From assembly GCA_030734395.1 (NCBI GenBank), contig JAUZTG010000021.1, forward strand, positions 124,001 to 188,000: a stretch of DNA of 64,000 nucleotides, written 5' to 3'. A program made the translations under genes and the position numbers. The stretch is from Sarocladium kiliense (Eukaryota > Ascomycota > Sordariomycetes > Hypocreales > Sarocladiaceae). This document shows, piece after piece, positions 45,610 to 56,954 of the stretch; the first letter of the stretch is position 1; every line of letters starts with the position of its first letter. Under the pieces are notes generated by a model. The model was not told where the DNA came from. It saw nothing but the letters and a program-made list of their open reading frames with translations, and ran no database searches.

Positions 45610-45785
45610 AGGCTACCGATGAAGAGCAAAACGTAGAGTTGCCGGGATGAGTCACAGTTTCAAGTCCACCAATCACCTGGCAATATCCACATGCGGAGGA
45701 ACTAAAGTGGACTATTGCGACACTACTTCTCCTTGCTCACCTTCAGCAGGCCGATTGTAGAGTGTCGTTTGTGTCCACATCAAAG

Positions 45786-45966
45786 ATGGCACAGTCCTGT
45801 ACCACTTGCCATACGTCGGTGATTCTGAAGCATTGCGCCAAGTGATCGGTCACCCTCTACGCCCGTCTCGCCACTGCCAGAAAGCCGACTGGAAGGCCCA
45901 CAAGAAGGAATGCGCGCGGCAGGGACGGTGGCGCCCCTCAGGCATCCCTAGTGGCCTCGGCGACTG
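45786..45966 (+). pseudogene. MYND zinc-finger remnant with frame breaks
   Basis: From an ATG at 45786 the frame reads CTTCHTSVILKHCAK, hits a stop, and resumes in another frame as SRHCQKADWKAHKKECARQ. Together these give the C-x2-C...C-x3-H-x3-C layout of a MYND finger, a protein-interaction domain. At least one small indel lies in the middle (about 45843-45875). Confidence 0.6.
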
Positions 45967-46348
45967 ATGGCTGCCGCCATGCTGTCTGACCTAAGGGCCT
46001 CGGCCAATCCATCACCAAGCCCATCACCCGTTTTGAAACGCCACACGACCGCGCTGAGAAAGATGAATAGACCTCCCTCGCCACCTACCATCTGCGCGCC
46101 GAGGATAACTACAGCCTGGAAGGTGAGGCCAACGATAAAGGGTCAACCAACAGGTTGATGGTTCACCTAGTGGCGTGTCATTGTTGCACGAAAGGACATC
46201 AAAGGCGGCCGAAAGTGAAACCTGGAAACTGCTATATTATTTTTTTGGTACTCTGGGTCCAGTTCATTCGCACGTCGCCTGCCTCATCCGCAAAGCTCTG
46301 ACTCGGGTCTGCGGAACATCGTACTTCACCTCCAATGTCCACCGTGGC
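45967..46348. other. upstream of the Zn2Cys6 gene
   Basis: No separate gene supported. Confidence 0.35.
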
Positions 46349-48813
46349 ATGGAACACCGATATGTCCGCATAGAGGCTGCGAAGCCCAACAGCCCCCAGG
46401 GTCCTTCCTCTTTAGCGAATGTCACGGCGTCTATCCCGCCCAGGCGACGTCGAACGGGTATTAGGCTCGCTTGTGACGCCTGTAGACGCAAGAAGATCCG
46501 GGTGAGAGCCCAGCACCACACGGCAATGCACTACACGTCGCATGCCTCCCTTTGCCTTGCCCGAGCCTCCTACGTCCATCCTCGCCTGTTCCATCCCACT
46601 AACACCGTCGATTCTAGTGTGGGGGCGGCAAGCCGTCCTGTTCTTCTTGCGCCAAAGCTGCCCTTTCCTGTAACTACCCCCAGAAGGGTCTTATCGAAGC
46701 GCAGAATGCCCGAGATGCCTCTTCTCTTCAGATGCTGCGCAGGCTGCCCCGTCCCGAAGCCATCCGATTACTCGAGACGATCCGAATGAGCAACGAAGAC
46801 GAAGACTCGTTGAAGTCCAATCCATCCTTGTCCTTCATGCTGTGGGGCTATTTGGCACCTTCGCGGAACAGGTTCGAGCTCGAACTCATGATCCGGCATC
46901 CGTTGGCATATCCGCCCTTGTTCCCACTTGCGACTACATCACTGCCCGTAGATTCGCTGCTGCGGCCGTTAAGAATCACTGCGTCTCGACAGGATGCCGA
47001 CAGGTTCGTATATTTGACCTATGACTTAGTTGCATTGGTTAGGTCCAGTCCCGGACAGTAATTTTCACTACACGGATTCACCCGCTCTAGATCGCTATTG
47101 CTAACATGGTGGGTTGCTAACACCCTAGTTAATAGTTCCCCGCCTTCGTCAGAGGTATCACTTCGGCGCTTCCCCGCCAGGCCACTCATCGACAAGAGGC
47201 TCCGAAATGTGCAGATGAAGGAATGGACCAATGTGCGCATTGCGAACAGTCTCGCTGCCAGCATCTTATCACTATATATTGAAACCGACTATCAAGTCCT
47301 TCCGCTATTCAACCTTGACCTCTTTCTTGATGACTTTCTCCACAACAAGCCTTACTTCTGCTCAAAACTGCTAGTGAACGCACTTTTTAGCTGGATATGT
47401 GTAAGTTCAATCTACCTCAGGAGCATGTGCTTCAGGATAGGGGCTAAGCTAGGAGCAAACATATTCGGCCATCAACCCCGAGACCCTTAAACTAGCCAGC
47501 GCTTTCTTTACCGAAGCACAGAAACTCGTACTTGATGGGCCCCAGCTCGGCACATTGACGTCTGTATCGGCACTGCAGCTCATGTGCATCGCCTCTCTAT
47601 GCTATGGACAAGACTATCTCGGATTAGAATACCTTCGCCGAGGGGTAAGTATAGGAACTGACATGGGCCTGTTTGGCCGTGGCTCAGGCAAAGAAACGGC
47701 GAGTGCATGGTTGGGCAACCACGACAACTGGAGGAGAAGCGCTTCCTACACGGCCTGGGGTGTGCATAACTGGGTCTCGTAAGCGCCCCGTGGTTCTATA
47801 TGAGTCTGTTTCCTCTGGGCTTGTGTTAAGAGACAACCATTAGGCTCTATAACTTCCGATATCGGTCGAATGAGATGACGGCACCGCCGAGGTTACCATT
47901 GCCCGGAACCCTCAATGCTGGACCCCCTGAGGAAAGGATCGGGTCAGGCGAAACGTCGATGCATGTTCAAGTCTTCAAGAGCTGCTGCGAGCTATGGCTG
48001 ATCTCCTACGACGTACGCCAAATGCGCGACCAACGCATCCTCAAGGACGTATTGCCCTGCCAAAAGGAAGCAGAACGTATCTTTCGGCGATACTTAAGCT
48101 GGTCGAATGCTCTCCCACTCGATCTGGTGCGGAGTGATCAGAGTAGTCATGCCGTTGCCATGATGCAGTATGGACGGGAAAAGAGGCCTTGGAGAACCAT
48201 TCTGCTAACATGAAGCAGCATCTATCTGCATGTCATCATTGTAGACATGTTTCTAGAAGTTTCACAACGATCAAATGAACGTTTTCATGTCCAATCTTTC
48301 GAAACGACACATATCACACCTCAAGCAATCTATGTCGCCTCGGTCAATCAGCTGAAACGCCTCCTTCTCGCATTCCGACTGTCCTTCCAGACGGCCTGTC
48401 TCTCGATCCTCCCGCAGACAGTCCTCATCTACGTCGGTAATGCTGTGCTTCAAGAGGCTCACAAAGGCGAGCAAACGGAATGGCAATTCTATCTAAGGCT
48501 TTGTCTGGCAGCACTGGAGGACTTGTACGGAAGCTATCGCGAGGCCTGGTCTATTATGAGAGCGATGTTGAGCATGTCATTGAAGCGCGGCGCAATCGAG
48601 CCGGACGAGGCGAGTCGAATCATGAGAGAGATGATTGTATTGGGGCAGTATCACAGACACACGGGGGAAGTGGAATCCTTGTCGATGATGGATCTGGAGC
48701 TGGCAACCACAAACCCATACGCTGCACGAGTCAGTCGACTTGCCGAGAAGTTTGAGGAACTACTGCTGAAGGCGGACAGGGCGGAGGGTGATTGCAGACA
48801 TGTGCTGTCCTAA
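46349..48813 (+). CDS. Zn2Cys6 transcription factor
   Basis: Six exons (46349-46501, 46618-47003, 47136-47400, 47453-47778, 47844-48167, 48219-48813) encode 682 residues without a break. Introns are 116, 132, 52, 65 and 51 nt; four have TAAC-type branch sites. The zinc cluster CDACRRKKIR|CGGGKPSCSSC...C (about residues 42-68) has the canonical C-x2-C-x6-C-x6-C-x2-C-x6-C spacing, and the first intron falls just before the third cysteine. The middle homology region is present: LASILSLYIETDYQVL-type sequence, FCSKLLVNALFSW, LTSVSALQLMCIASL, YLRRGVSIGTDMGLFG and IYLHVIIVDMF. Such factors bind CGG-containing sites and control nearby metabolic genes. The target pathway cannot be deduced. Start chosen at the first ATG in frame before the cluster. 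Confidence 0.88.
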
Positions 48814-49181
48814 TAGAGCTTGGGGCTCAACGTGGTCCCTAACAGTGCCTGCTCTGTTAGAATCCCTTCAAGGTGTGAACACATGTTTCGCGCTGCCTCC
48901 GGATCGCAGCTTGGGACTACTCCAGTAGTGCGGCGACCGGGGTACTTCTGGAAGATATGAATGATTTAAAACCGCAAGGGCCAGAAGAGAATCATGGTCC
49001 CGTGTGTATGGATTCACTGGGTAGCGACGGGCTGTGGGCCAAATGCAATCCGATCATCAATCTGTGTATTGGACTTGTCCCAAGTGATTTAGTTTCCAAG
49101 CATGGGCGAGTCGCATCGTAGTTACCGGCTGGCTACCCTGTACCCTGGGGTTTCCTGTTATAGCAGTTTATTGTCTTTGAC
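48814..49181. other. no gene recognised
   Basis: Nothing recognisable lies between the Zn2Cys6 gene and the pogo element. Confidence 0.45.
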
Positions 49182-49183
49182 TA

Positions 49184-49218
49184 ACGTGATTGATAAGCGA
49201 ACCGGCCGGACAAGCGAA
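49184..49218 (+). repeat. pogo left inverted repeat
   Basis: 18 bp match the right end exactly, then 7 mismatched bases, then GACAAGCGAA matching again. Confidence 0.85.
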
Positions 49219-49281
49219 CCAGCCACTTTTCCGTCATCATGCATTATCATCATTCGATCAATTGTTCCATAACAACCAGTC

Positions 49282-50909
49282 ATGGCAATCCCAAATAATG
49301 AGGCTAGCATTAATCTATCACTTCAAGCCCTTCAAAAAGACCCAGAGCTACCCAGAGCTAAGCGTGCGTCGCGCAGCTAAGATCTACAATGATCCACGCA
49401 CTACCCTTAGTGATCGCAGGCACGGAACTCAAGCAAGAAGCGATCTCGTGGCTAATTCGAGGAAACTATCCGATCTTGAAGAACAGAAGCTAGTCGCGTA
49501 TATACTCGATCTAGATTCGCGAGGGTTTTCCCCTCGGATTAGTAGTGTTGAAGAAATGGCCAACCTGTTGCGCGTCGACCGCGACGCGTCACCTGTCGGC
49601 AAGCGCTGGGCAGGGAATTTTATCAAGCGGCACCCAGAGCTCAAGACGCGTTTCTTTCGCAAATATGACTACCAGAGGGCTAAATGCGAAGATCCAATCG
49701 CTATAAACGCGTGGTTCCGACTTGTAGCGAACACAATCGCGAAGTATGGCATCCGAACAGAAGATATCCACAACTTCGACGAGACGGGCTTTATGATGGG
49801 CGTTATTGCAAGCGGCATGGTTGTCACAGGCGCAGAAAGGCGTGGGAACCCGAAAAAGGTCCAGCCTGGAAATCGGGAATGGGTTACAGTCATTCAATCG
49901 ATCTCTGCGCAGGGCTGGGCAGCGCCGCCGTTCATCGTTGTTGCAGGCCAGTATCACCTCTCAAGCTGGTATCAAGAAAGCACTCTCCCTAGCAACTGGG
50001 CTATCGCAACTACAAAAAACGGCTGGACCGATAATGACACGGGTCTCCTATGGCTAAAACACTTCAACCAACATACAGAGAAGCGATCAAATAGTGCCTA
50101 TCGTCTTCTGATCCTTGACGGGCATGAAAGCCACCACTCTGCCGAGTTCGAGGCATATTGCAAGGAGAACAAGGTTATCACGCTCTGCATGCCTCCTCAT
50201 TCATCTCACCTGCTCCAGCCTCTTGATGTGGGCTGCTTTGGGCCGCTCAAAAAGGCCTACGGTCGAGAAATAGAGCATCTGATTAAATGCTCTATAACAC
50301 ACGTTTCAAAGACCGAGTTCCTTTCTGCTTTCTATGCTGCATTCCGAGCCACAATGACCGAAAGAAATATCAAGGGAGGCTTTAGAGGGGCTGGACTTAC
50401 CCCTCTAGATGCGGAACATGTGATCTCAAAGCTGGACGTGAAGCTACACACTCCAACGCCTCCCGAGGGGACTCCAGAGCTTCCTGACCCTTGGGTCTCA
50501 AAGACTCCCAAGACGATCAAGGAGACTGAATCTCAGTCTGCCTACCTTGAAAATCGAATCAGGAGACATAAGAGTAGTTCCCCAGCATCAATAATTGACG
50601 CTATGCTGTCAATGACCAAGGATGGAGGTCCAAGATCTTCGAGATGCTAATCACATCCTTAGCCGGCGCCGGAGAGAGAAAAAGACCCGCCTACGTAATG
50701 GAGGGACCATGACAGTGGGGGAAGGTCAAGCATCAATTGATCAGAAGGATATAGATTTGCAGGTAGCAGCTGAATCGTCAAGGAGAGGTGGTCGGGCAAG
50801 GTCGGTGCAGCTAGGTGTAAGGCATTGTAGTGTGTGCGGGAAGGCCGGCCATAATTTACGAACATGTCAGGCTAAGATAAAGGCATCTGGAGATGAGTAT
50901 AGCGATTAG
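49282..50909 (+). pseudogene. pogo transposase with two frameshifts
   Basis: The natural start is ATG at 49282 (MAIPNNEASINLSLQALQK). At 49341-49360 the 10-mer CCCAGAGCTA is present twice in tandem, moving the frame by one. With one copy the protein would continue into LSVRRAAKIYNDPRTTLSDR. The main body (helix-turn-helix and CENP-B-type DNA-binding parts, then the DDE domain) has NFDETGFMMG, RLLILDGHESHH and LLQPLDVGCFGPLKKAY. Near 50610-50622 a second change moves the C-terminal part (VQDLRDANHILSRRRR and a zinc knuckle CSVCGKAGHNLRTC) into another frame, with some sequence possibly deleted. The copy should not encode a working enzyme unless these are errors. Confidence 0.85.
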
Positions 50910-50980
50910 TTTGAACTGATCGGATGATCAGTTGTGTGTTAATTGAAGATCTTGTTCGTGATGTTGAGATTTATGGGACA

Positions 50981-51015
50981 TTCGCTTGTCTGGGACATTC
51001 GCTTATCAATCACGT
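50981..51015 (-). repeat. pogo right inverted repeat
   Basis: The partner of 49184-49218. GGGACATTCGCTT also occurs twice near this end. Confidence 0.85.
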
Positions 51016-51017
51016 TA

Positions 51018-51435
51018 TTCTCTAATCACGAAATCATCTGAAGAGCGTGTAGCCTCTTGAATCCAAGGATGCTATCAAGTCGCTGAAGTTGTTAAAAGGC
51101 GATCTGAATATCCAGAGGATGTGCCCAGCTCTTGTTACCAGGCCTGGGTGGGAAATAAGCACCGAGAGGGTGGCCAGGTGGGATGTCCGCCTTACGTCGC
51201 TTGTTGTGTCACACAACACTCGGCCAACTAAGAGCCGCCACGGGGCACGCCTTGAGTTGTTGGGTACTACAATAAAAGCAGGACGAGAACGAGCAGGAGC
51301 GGTCATCTTCGCTTCCCTTCTTCCAACTTCTGCATCAGTTGCTCGGCACATCACTTGACCCATCGTCAGTCAGAGGTCAAATTCACTTTAAATCACCCTG
51401 CTCTTGTCCATACAACCATATTATCGAATTGGATC
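51018..51435. other. no gene recognised
   Basis: Sequence between the pogo element and the small zinc-finger gene, with no supported frame. Confidence 0.4.
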
Positions 51436-51753
51436 ATGGCTAACGTAGCTTGCGAGTGCGGGAAGACCTTCGAAAGCAACGGCTCCCTGGCCCAGCACAA
51501 ACGGGACTCGCCGAGACATCGGCAAAGCGATGAGCCTGCTGGAGCAAAAGATCCTATCGTAGCCAGCGGCCTCAGTAGTATGTAACAGACAGAACAACTC
51601 CGCTACAAGCACGATTCATTGTTTCTAACCATCTATACTTGAGCAGCCTTCGAAGAAAGGCGCCGATTTCTTACCCTGTGCGGCGGTCTACCGGTCATCC
51701 ACCTATCCGGAGAGCCGGAGAAACGATTGGAGAAAATGGAGGAATCTAAATGA
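51436..51753 (+). CDS. small C2H2-like zinc-finger protein
   Basis: Exon 1 is 51436-51577 and exon 2 is 51647-51753, across a 69-nt intron with textbook signals (GTATGT, TTCTAACC, GCAG). They encode 82 residues. The N-terminus carries CECGKTFESNGSLAQHKRD, a C2H2-type finger with only one residue between the cysteines and a distal histidine (SPRH). The C-terminal exon is charged (RRRFLTLCGGLP, EKRLEKMEESK). Such single-finger proteins occur in fungi, but this one is unrecognised. Exon phase and stop support a real gene. Confidence 0.6.
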
Positions 51754-51873
51754 TGAATCGCATGTCTGCAAAAGTCCTGAGAGTGCCTGACATTCCTTAT
51801 TGGATTTTTATGAAGGGCGCCTTCGCAAACACCTCGTTCATAGCCATCCGGGCCACATCAAGATGAATGAGTC

Positions 51874-52116
51874 CTAAAATATGTGCCCCAGCACCGATAT
51901 GACTCGCACTGGTTCCTGTGGTGTCACTCCCTGGGACAACAGGTCTCCGCGCCAGGTGTTGAAGTTCAATAATCGTGATACTCCATCATCACTACTCGAG
52001 TTTCTGGCCGCAATAGGTCGGTCGGAACTATGGGCGTTGATGTTTTCTGTTCTGGCAGATCGAGCTGCTGCACTAGAAAGGGAGGACAAGGCCACCGCCC
52101 CTGTCAATACTTGCAT
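51874..52116 (-). CDS. hypothetical protein, 80 residues, doubtful
   Basis: The minus-strand ATG frame reads naturally in parts (LLNFNTWRGDLLSQGVTPQ), but a plus-strand frame over the same stretch (SLLEFLAAIGRSELWALMF) looks equally good. I cannot decide which strand codes, if either. Confidence 0.22.
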   Translation of the reverse strand: MQVLTGAVALSSLSSAAARSARTENINAHSSDRPIAARNSSSDDGVSRLLNFNTWRGDLLSQGVTPQEPVRVISVLGHIF

Positions 52117-52833
52117 GTCACCATCCCGGTGGCCTTTCAGGCTTGTCGCCCTAAACTCGTTCAGGGTTCAGTCGCTTGTCCCTGCGGTCAGCAATTTCAC
52201 ACAGAGGTGAGGTCGTTAAGCTCATTCGACTCAGACTTATAATAGCTGTACAAGGTAGCGTGAAACAATGAGAGTATCTGGCTCGCCTCAGTTGCATGAG
52301 CTGCAGATCTTATCCTATGAAGTCTGCTCGGGGCTTGAGCCGCTATCTCTCCGCTGAAGCCTGCACCCTTGACCTGCACCCTTGATAGAATACCAGGCCT
52401 TGGCTTCATCTGCTCTCTAGCATTCGTCGGGTGGGGATGGTAAGTGCCCGATCATGCTATGTCATAAGCTTAGCTGATATACTACGTGGCGTAATTACTT
52501 CCATTTCACAGGTAAGTAACGCAAGCCGACATAACAGGTCGTAGGTGGTGGCAAAGCTCCAACTGCCCTGTATACACCTGGATTACCTACGGGAAGCCAT
52601 CCGCAAGTTGCATCCTTAGAAGAATCACTCGCCGAGCAGTAGGATATCTTGTCTCGGAGGAACCAATGTAGCCAAGATCCGAATATAACTCAATCCTAGT
52701 CTCAATGGTCTGCTTTAGAGAGTCTTATACATGAACCATGCATCTTGAGGGCTAGCATTTGCATCAAGCGCATAGCTAGGCACCCTTTTCATGGTGAAAG
52801 CAGCTCTTTCGAAAGGTTCCTGACCACCATTCA
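52117..52833. other. no gene recognised
   Basis: Two adjacent CCTGCACCCTTGA-like copies near 52360-52386 are the only visible structure. Confidence 0.4.
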
Positions 52834-53262
52834 TCACAGCGGCGAACTAATGACCTTCAGTAGAGGCTTTGGAATGATAAGGATCAAACTGACCAGAGTT
52901 CGTTTTCCTAGTATGCGTGCTTTGTTCTCCACCGCAATTAATAAAGCATTAGCCGCCTCTTTCCCGTCGATATTTGCAGGTGCAAGAGCTAGCATCTCGA
53001 TATCCAGACGACAATCTTCGGCTCCAGGTCCTTGGTAAGTAACTATCACAGCAGCAGGGTAAGAAGCCGTGGGGTCTGGGATACAATAGACGAGTTCGTG
53101 CTGGAAAAGTGGGTTCCACGTCGTGAGCTTCGTATCCTGGCTGAGGAGCCTTCCGTGCAGAGGGATCATCTTGCCGCCATAGGCTGTCGAAACGCTGATG
53201 ATCCCCATTTTGACCTCGATTTTCGAAGAGGAAGTCACTTGCACTACCTTCTCAGGTAACAT
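52834..53262 (-). CDS. hypothetical protein, 142 residues
   Basis: The minus-strand frame starts with ATG at 53262 (MLPEKVVQVTSSSKIEVKMG) and is uninterrupted. It alternates beta-like (HELVYCIPDPTASYPAAVIV) and helical (KEAANALLIAVENKARIL) segments, natural for a small soluble protein. No family recognised. Confidence 0.45.
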   Translation of the reverse strand: MLPEKVVQVTSSSKIEVKMGIISVSTAYGGKMIPLHGRLLSQDTKLTTWNPLFQHELVYCIPDPTASYPAAVIVTYQGPGAEDCRLDIEMLALAPANIDGKEAANALLIAVENKARILGKRTLVSLILIIPKPLLKVISSPL

Positions 53263-54498
53263 CTTGATAATGAGAAAGCTGGATAGGAGGGATGAAGCAG
53301 CGTGGAAGTTTGAATGGGTTGAGCTGGGAAGAATATGAGGCCAGAACGGGAGGGCGGTTTGAGAATTGGCAGGAGCCCAGTAGAAAAGGGTTACCCTTTA
53401 ATTGATAAGACAAGATACTAGGAGTCCCCTTGTAGATTAGTGCGTTAAATTACTTTCCGCTTGACTATTGATAGCGTGTTAGGCTCATTAATGCGACCCA
53501 ATTTGTCTCAGGGATGGCAGCCACAAAGGTGCTCATTTTATATATGAACTTGGGGCAAAGCAATGATGAAAGGCGTCAAAGACAGATTTTAGTTGTCTTA
53601 TTCAATGTCTTGTTGAAAGACTCCCTGCGATTACAGAGATAGAAAGGAGAACCTAGGAGATCCATGCTCACAATTCAATTCAATACTTTCTTGGATGCCG
53701 CCGATGCCCATTTGAATTGATACCATACCACGCCATCCTTTACGATGGATTTCAAGCAATTCGGATCATTACGAAAGTTTTGGCCCATTCCTTCTCATTT
53801 GTAAGTTACTTTCAATCCAAGTGCCTGCCTCGTCTCATACTTACGCTCTTTTGCTGTCGACTCTTTCAAATAATAGTTGCCTATTCCAGCCACCTGATCT
53901 GCAGGTGGCTCCCTCAACACCTGGCCGCCAATAGGCTGGGGCATCTCTGTCAAAATCGGGAGATAGTCAGTGTGTTGAAATGAGATAGGGTTCGAAAGTG
54001 TCCCTAAGTATTGGTATGCGATCTTAGCGTAGTATTTATACTAGTTAAGGTTGACAAGATACTACGCCTTTGTCTCACTAAGAGCCTCCCTGAACATTGC
54101 AGGGTGAAGTCGCGGTGATTTTCCGCCTCGCTCCTACATAACCTCACTTCTGTAAGCTTCCTCGCCCTCAAGTGAACCAACCCAATCATAAACCGCCCTA
54201 CCACACTGGGTTGCGCAATTACATTGGAAACATATCAAAGCGTTCCTAGGCACTTGGGAAATAATTCTTATTCGTAAAAAGAGTCCAGGGCTCACTTTTT
54301 CTTACGGACAAACGAGACGGTCCACTGCCGTAAGTGGTGAGCGATTCCATCTGGAAGGGAAGGAAGTCTAAACTAGGAAAAGTTCTAGTCAGAGTTAGTT
54401 GAGCGTAGGACTGGCTTGGACCTCTTTCTACGCTAGAAGTAAGAGCCAAACCCGTCCTAGCGGTGGTAAAATGCAGGAGAGAGTTCAATTCCGCCAGC
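53263..54498. other. 1.2 kb without a gene
   Basis: AT-rich sequence, possibly promoter of the preceding minus-strand gene. No frames or repeats stand out. Confidence 0.45.
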
Positions 54499-55630
54499 TC
54501 AGACTACTTCATTCCACTGCATATGAGCCATATTTTGATATCCCTCTCTTATCCACTGCCGGAACCCATCTTCGCTTTCTGTAAAGGGAAAGAATTCCGT
54601 AACTGCGTGTTTTGTTCCGGGATATTGGACTGATCTTGAGTACAAAACAGTCCTTTTAGATATCCTTGCTAGCCAACAATAGTGGGCAAATAGACTTTTG
54701 CAAATGCGGAACACACAATCCACTCGTTCTCCCTTGGATGGATCCTCCTCTTCGCACTGTTGTGCGTAGAAATAGCGGAACCGTAAAGACAAGGCTAGGG
54801 CGCCCAGTACGTCAAGGAGCCAGTCAGGTGCAGCGCATTTTGGAGTAGCTGTGCGCAGAAGGCTCTGGAGTATTTTGAACCCTCTGGATTCCATCTTTCG
54901 TGCTATAATAGCTGAAATCTGTGCAGCTGCACAGAGATGTGGTGTCTTGGCCAAGTCTAAAATCATCTCGGATCTCGCTGATCGGTGAACAAGGCCGTAG
55001 CTGAAAAAGGCCTGTTGCGTGGTCCATGGAACAAGCTTAAGAAGTAACTGCGTGTCATCTCTTGGTCTATAACTCTCTGTGAGACACTGAAGCCAGCTAC
55101 ACCCGAGCGTCAGGGTGAAGTGTTCAGAGGTCTGTGTGACGAACTCCTTATGCCGCTGCAGATATGCCCTAACTTGGCTTGTATCTAGTTCGTAGAGCGT
55201 CTCTCCTGGCGTGGGTGGCGAAGCTTTTCGAAGCAGAATAGACCCATTACTCTCAGTGCCATCTGCTGCATGACCTCTTTATAGAGAAAGCCCTGGAGCA
55301 ACTGCTTGTAAGCTTCCTCGCCCGCAGGCGAAGCAATCCAGTCATGTCTCGCCGTATCGATACTTTGTAGCATTGCGCAGGTACATAAGAACACTAGCAA
55401 GTCGTTCGCGGGCATTGCGGGGAGACATGCTTGCTTGTAAAACCTGGCACTGGTATTCGGGTAAGCGAGTGCATACATTAGTGGATCGGGCAGCTGTACC
55501 TTTTTATAGATGGGGTTTGTCACAGCCTGGCTACTACACCACGAGCAGGTAGAGGTGTCTTCGATCGCAGGATAATGAGCCCCAAGGCTGAGGAAGCTGG
55601 TCCTGTAGCTATAGTGACGGTAGTTCTAGT
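54499..55630 (-). pseudogene. unrecognised protein, N-terminally incomplete with a frameshift
   Basis: Two minus-strand frames join into one natural sequence of about 370 residues. The upstream part (from about 55630) includes CSWCSSQAVTNPIYKK, ACLPAMPANDLLVFLCTCAM and MALRVMGLFCFEKLRHP. At about 55200 the frame changes by a 1-nt loss or 2-nt gain, with no intron signals, and continues GETLYELDTSQVRAYLQ, LGCSWLQCLTESYRP, and on to AHMQWNEVV at 54499. There is no ATG near the 5' end, so the start or a first exon is missing. Largely helical; family not recognised. Two CxxC-type pairs occur near the front. Confidence 0.5.
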
Positions 55631-55793
55631 AGGATCCAGAGATAGCTAGTTGAAATAGGTAGAAATGCACTCAACGGAAATGCGTTTCGAGACGGCTCTT
55701 ATGCAGGCTAACAGCCCGCGGACTGGTGTTTAGATTCTGACATCTGATTCAGAATCGAGGAATGGCAGCCCTTTTATATACGGACATGCAATG

Positions 55794-56186
55794 CTAATTA
55801 GGCACGAACTTCTTGTCCTTCTCGATCCATTGGACCCATCCTCCCATTCCGCGGGCGATACAGAGCACACGTTGCGCTCGAACATCATCCACATTCCCGA
55901 CATCAAAATCCATCTCTACCTTGGACTGATAACATGGCGCGGTGGATGGCAAATGATCCTTGGCGAACTTGATTCCCCGCAGGGCGTAGTCGTCGGGAAG
56001 CACATGCCCGTATTCAGGTCCACTATTGTCGATGCGTCCACCGCAATGCATTGTCTTCTTTACCAAATGATTCAACATGAAACACAGCGGCTGCCAAGGA
56101 ACCTCGCTGCTGATGCACAACATCGCGGAAGGAAAGCGTGATACTCGTTGTAAGAAGACGAGCATTGTATAATGGCAGGGCAGCAT
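55794..56186 (-). pseudogene. C-terminal fragment resembling Est1/SMG7-type proteins
   Basis: The minus-strand frame contains VPWQPLCFMLNHLVKK, GRIDNSGPEYGHVLPDDYAL, RGIKFAKDHLP and VRAQRVLCIARGMGGWVQW. In fungal Est1-type (SMG5/6/7-like) RNA/DNA-binding proteins a similar order occurs near the C-terminus: an LPW...LN helix, LPEDxxxRGLxWxxxYFP, and ERxLxLGxRIA. The comparison is from memory. Only this end is present, so it is probably a detached fragment. Confidence 0.4.
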
Positions 56187-56954
56187 GTTGACATTGAAGG
56201 GTTTCCGAAGAATAACACTGGATCTTATGGGTCTTGAGTGTGGGAGAGTACCGCTATGTTCCGATCGAGACTGTAACAGAGATGAGTTGTTTAGACAAGA
56301 GAGGACATTTGAACGTAGGTGTTCTGTACTGTTATGTTCAAAAGTCTCTTCCTCTTGTCAAACAATTCATCTCTGTTAAGCCAGGACTGCGACTTATGGT
56401 TACTTTTCTATACCCAAGATCCACAATGTTTAGCATGCTAACCACTGTTCCTTCGTCCAAAACTGGCCTTTGTCAAAGTCCATATGTGTACCTCCAGGTA
56501 CCTGCTGTATATAAAGGAACGCTTAGACCACTCCACTGTGCGAATTGACGGAAAGTAACCTTTGAGGAGACTTCAAATACAAGGACCACCCGCCTGCTAA
56601 TCCGAAGATGCCCACGTCGTCCTTAGGCTTTAAGTCTATCATTACTCGACTTCCGAGGCAACTAATTAAAGTCTAAAATCACCTTAGAAACGTATTTATA
56701 AATGCGTGCTAAGCCTTCCATGAGAGCGAAAGGACTGGCATCTCAGTACCGCCGTCCAAATCACGTGATCCGATTCAAAGCAAGGCGTGGAAGGTTGCGG
56801 GAATCAAGGGATGACCCAAAATGGGGCTCCTTCGTTACCTTTGCCCCCTTTATGCGTAAGTCCCACCACGTGACATGGCTCTCGTTGCAGGAGGGAGGCT
56901 GAGAGCCGATCTCGACGCGTCATCTCCGTCATACACCTCATCAACGACCTGACC
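56187..56954. other. no gene recognised
   Basis: Short frames only. This is the upstream region of the gene at 56955. Confidence 0.4.

Larger units (their letters stand above)
49184..51015 (+). mobile_element. pogo/Fot1-type DNA transposon
   Basis: The 1,832-bp element is flanked by TA on each side (49182-49183 and 51016-51017). Its ends are 35-bp inverted repeats (49184-49218 and 50981-51015) starting ACGTGATTGATAAGCGAA, with seven unmatched bases between two matching blocks. It contains one transposase gene with two frame changes. Confidence 0.9.
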
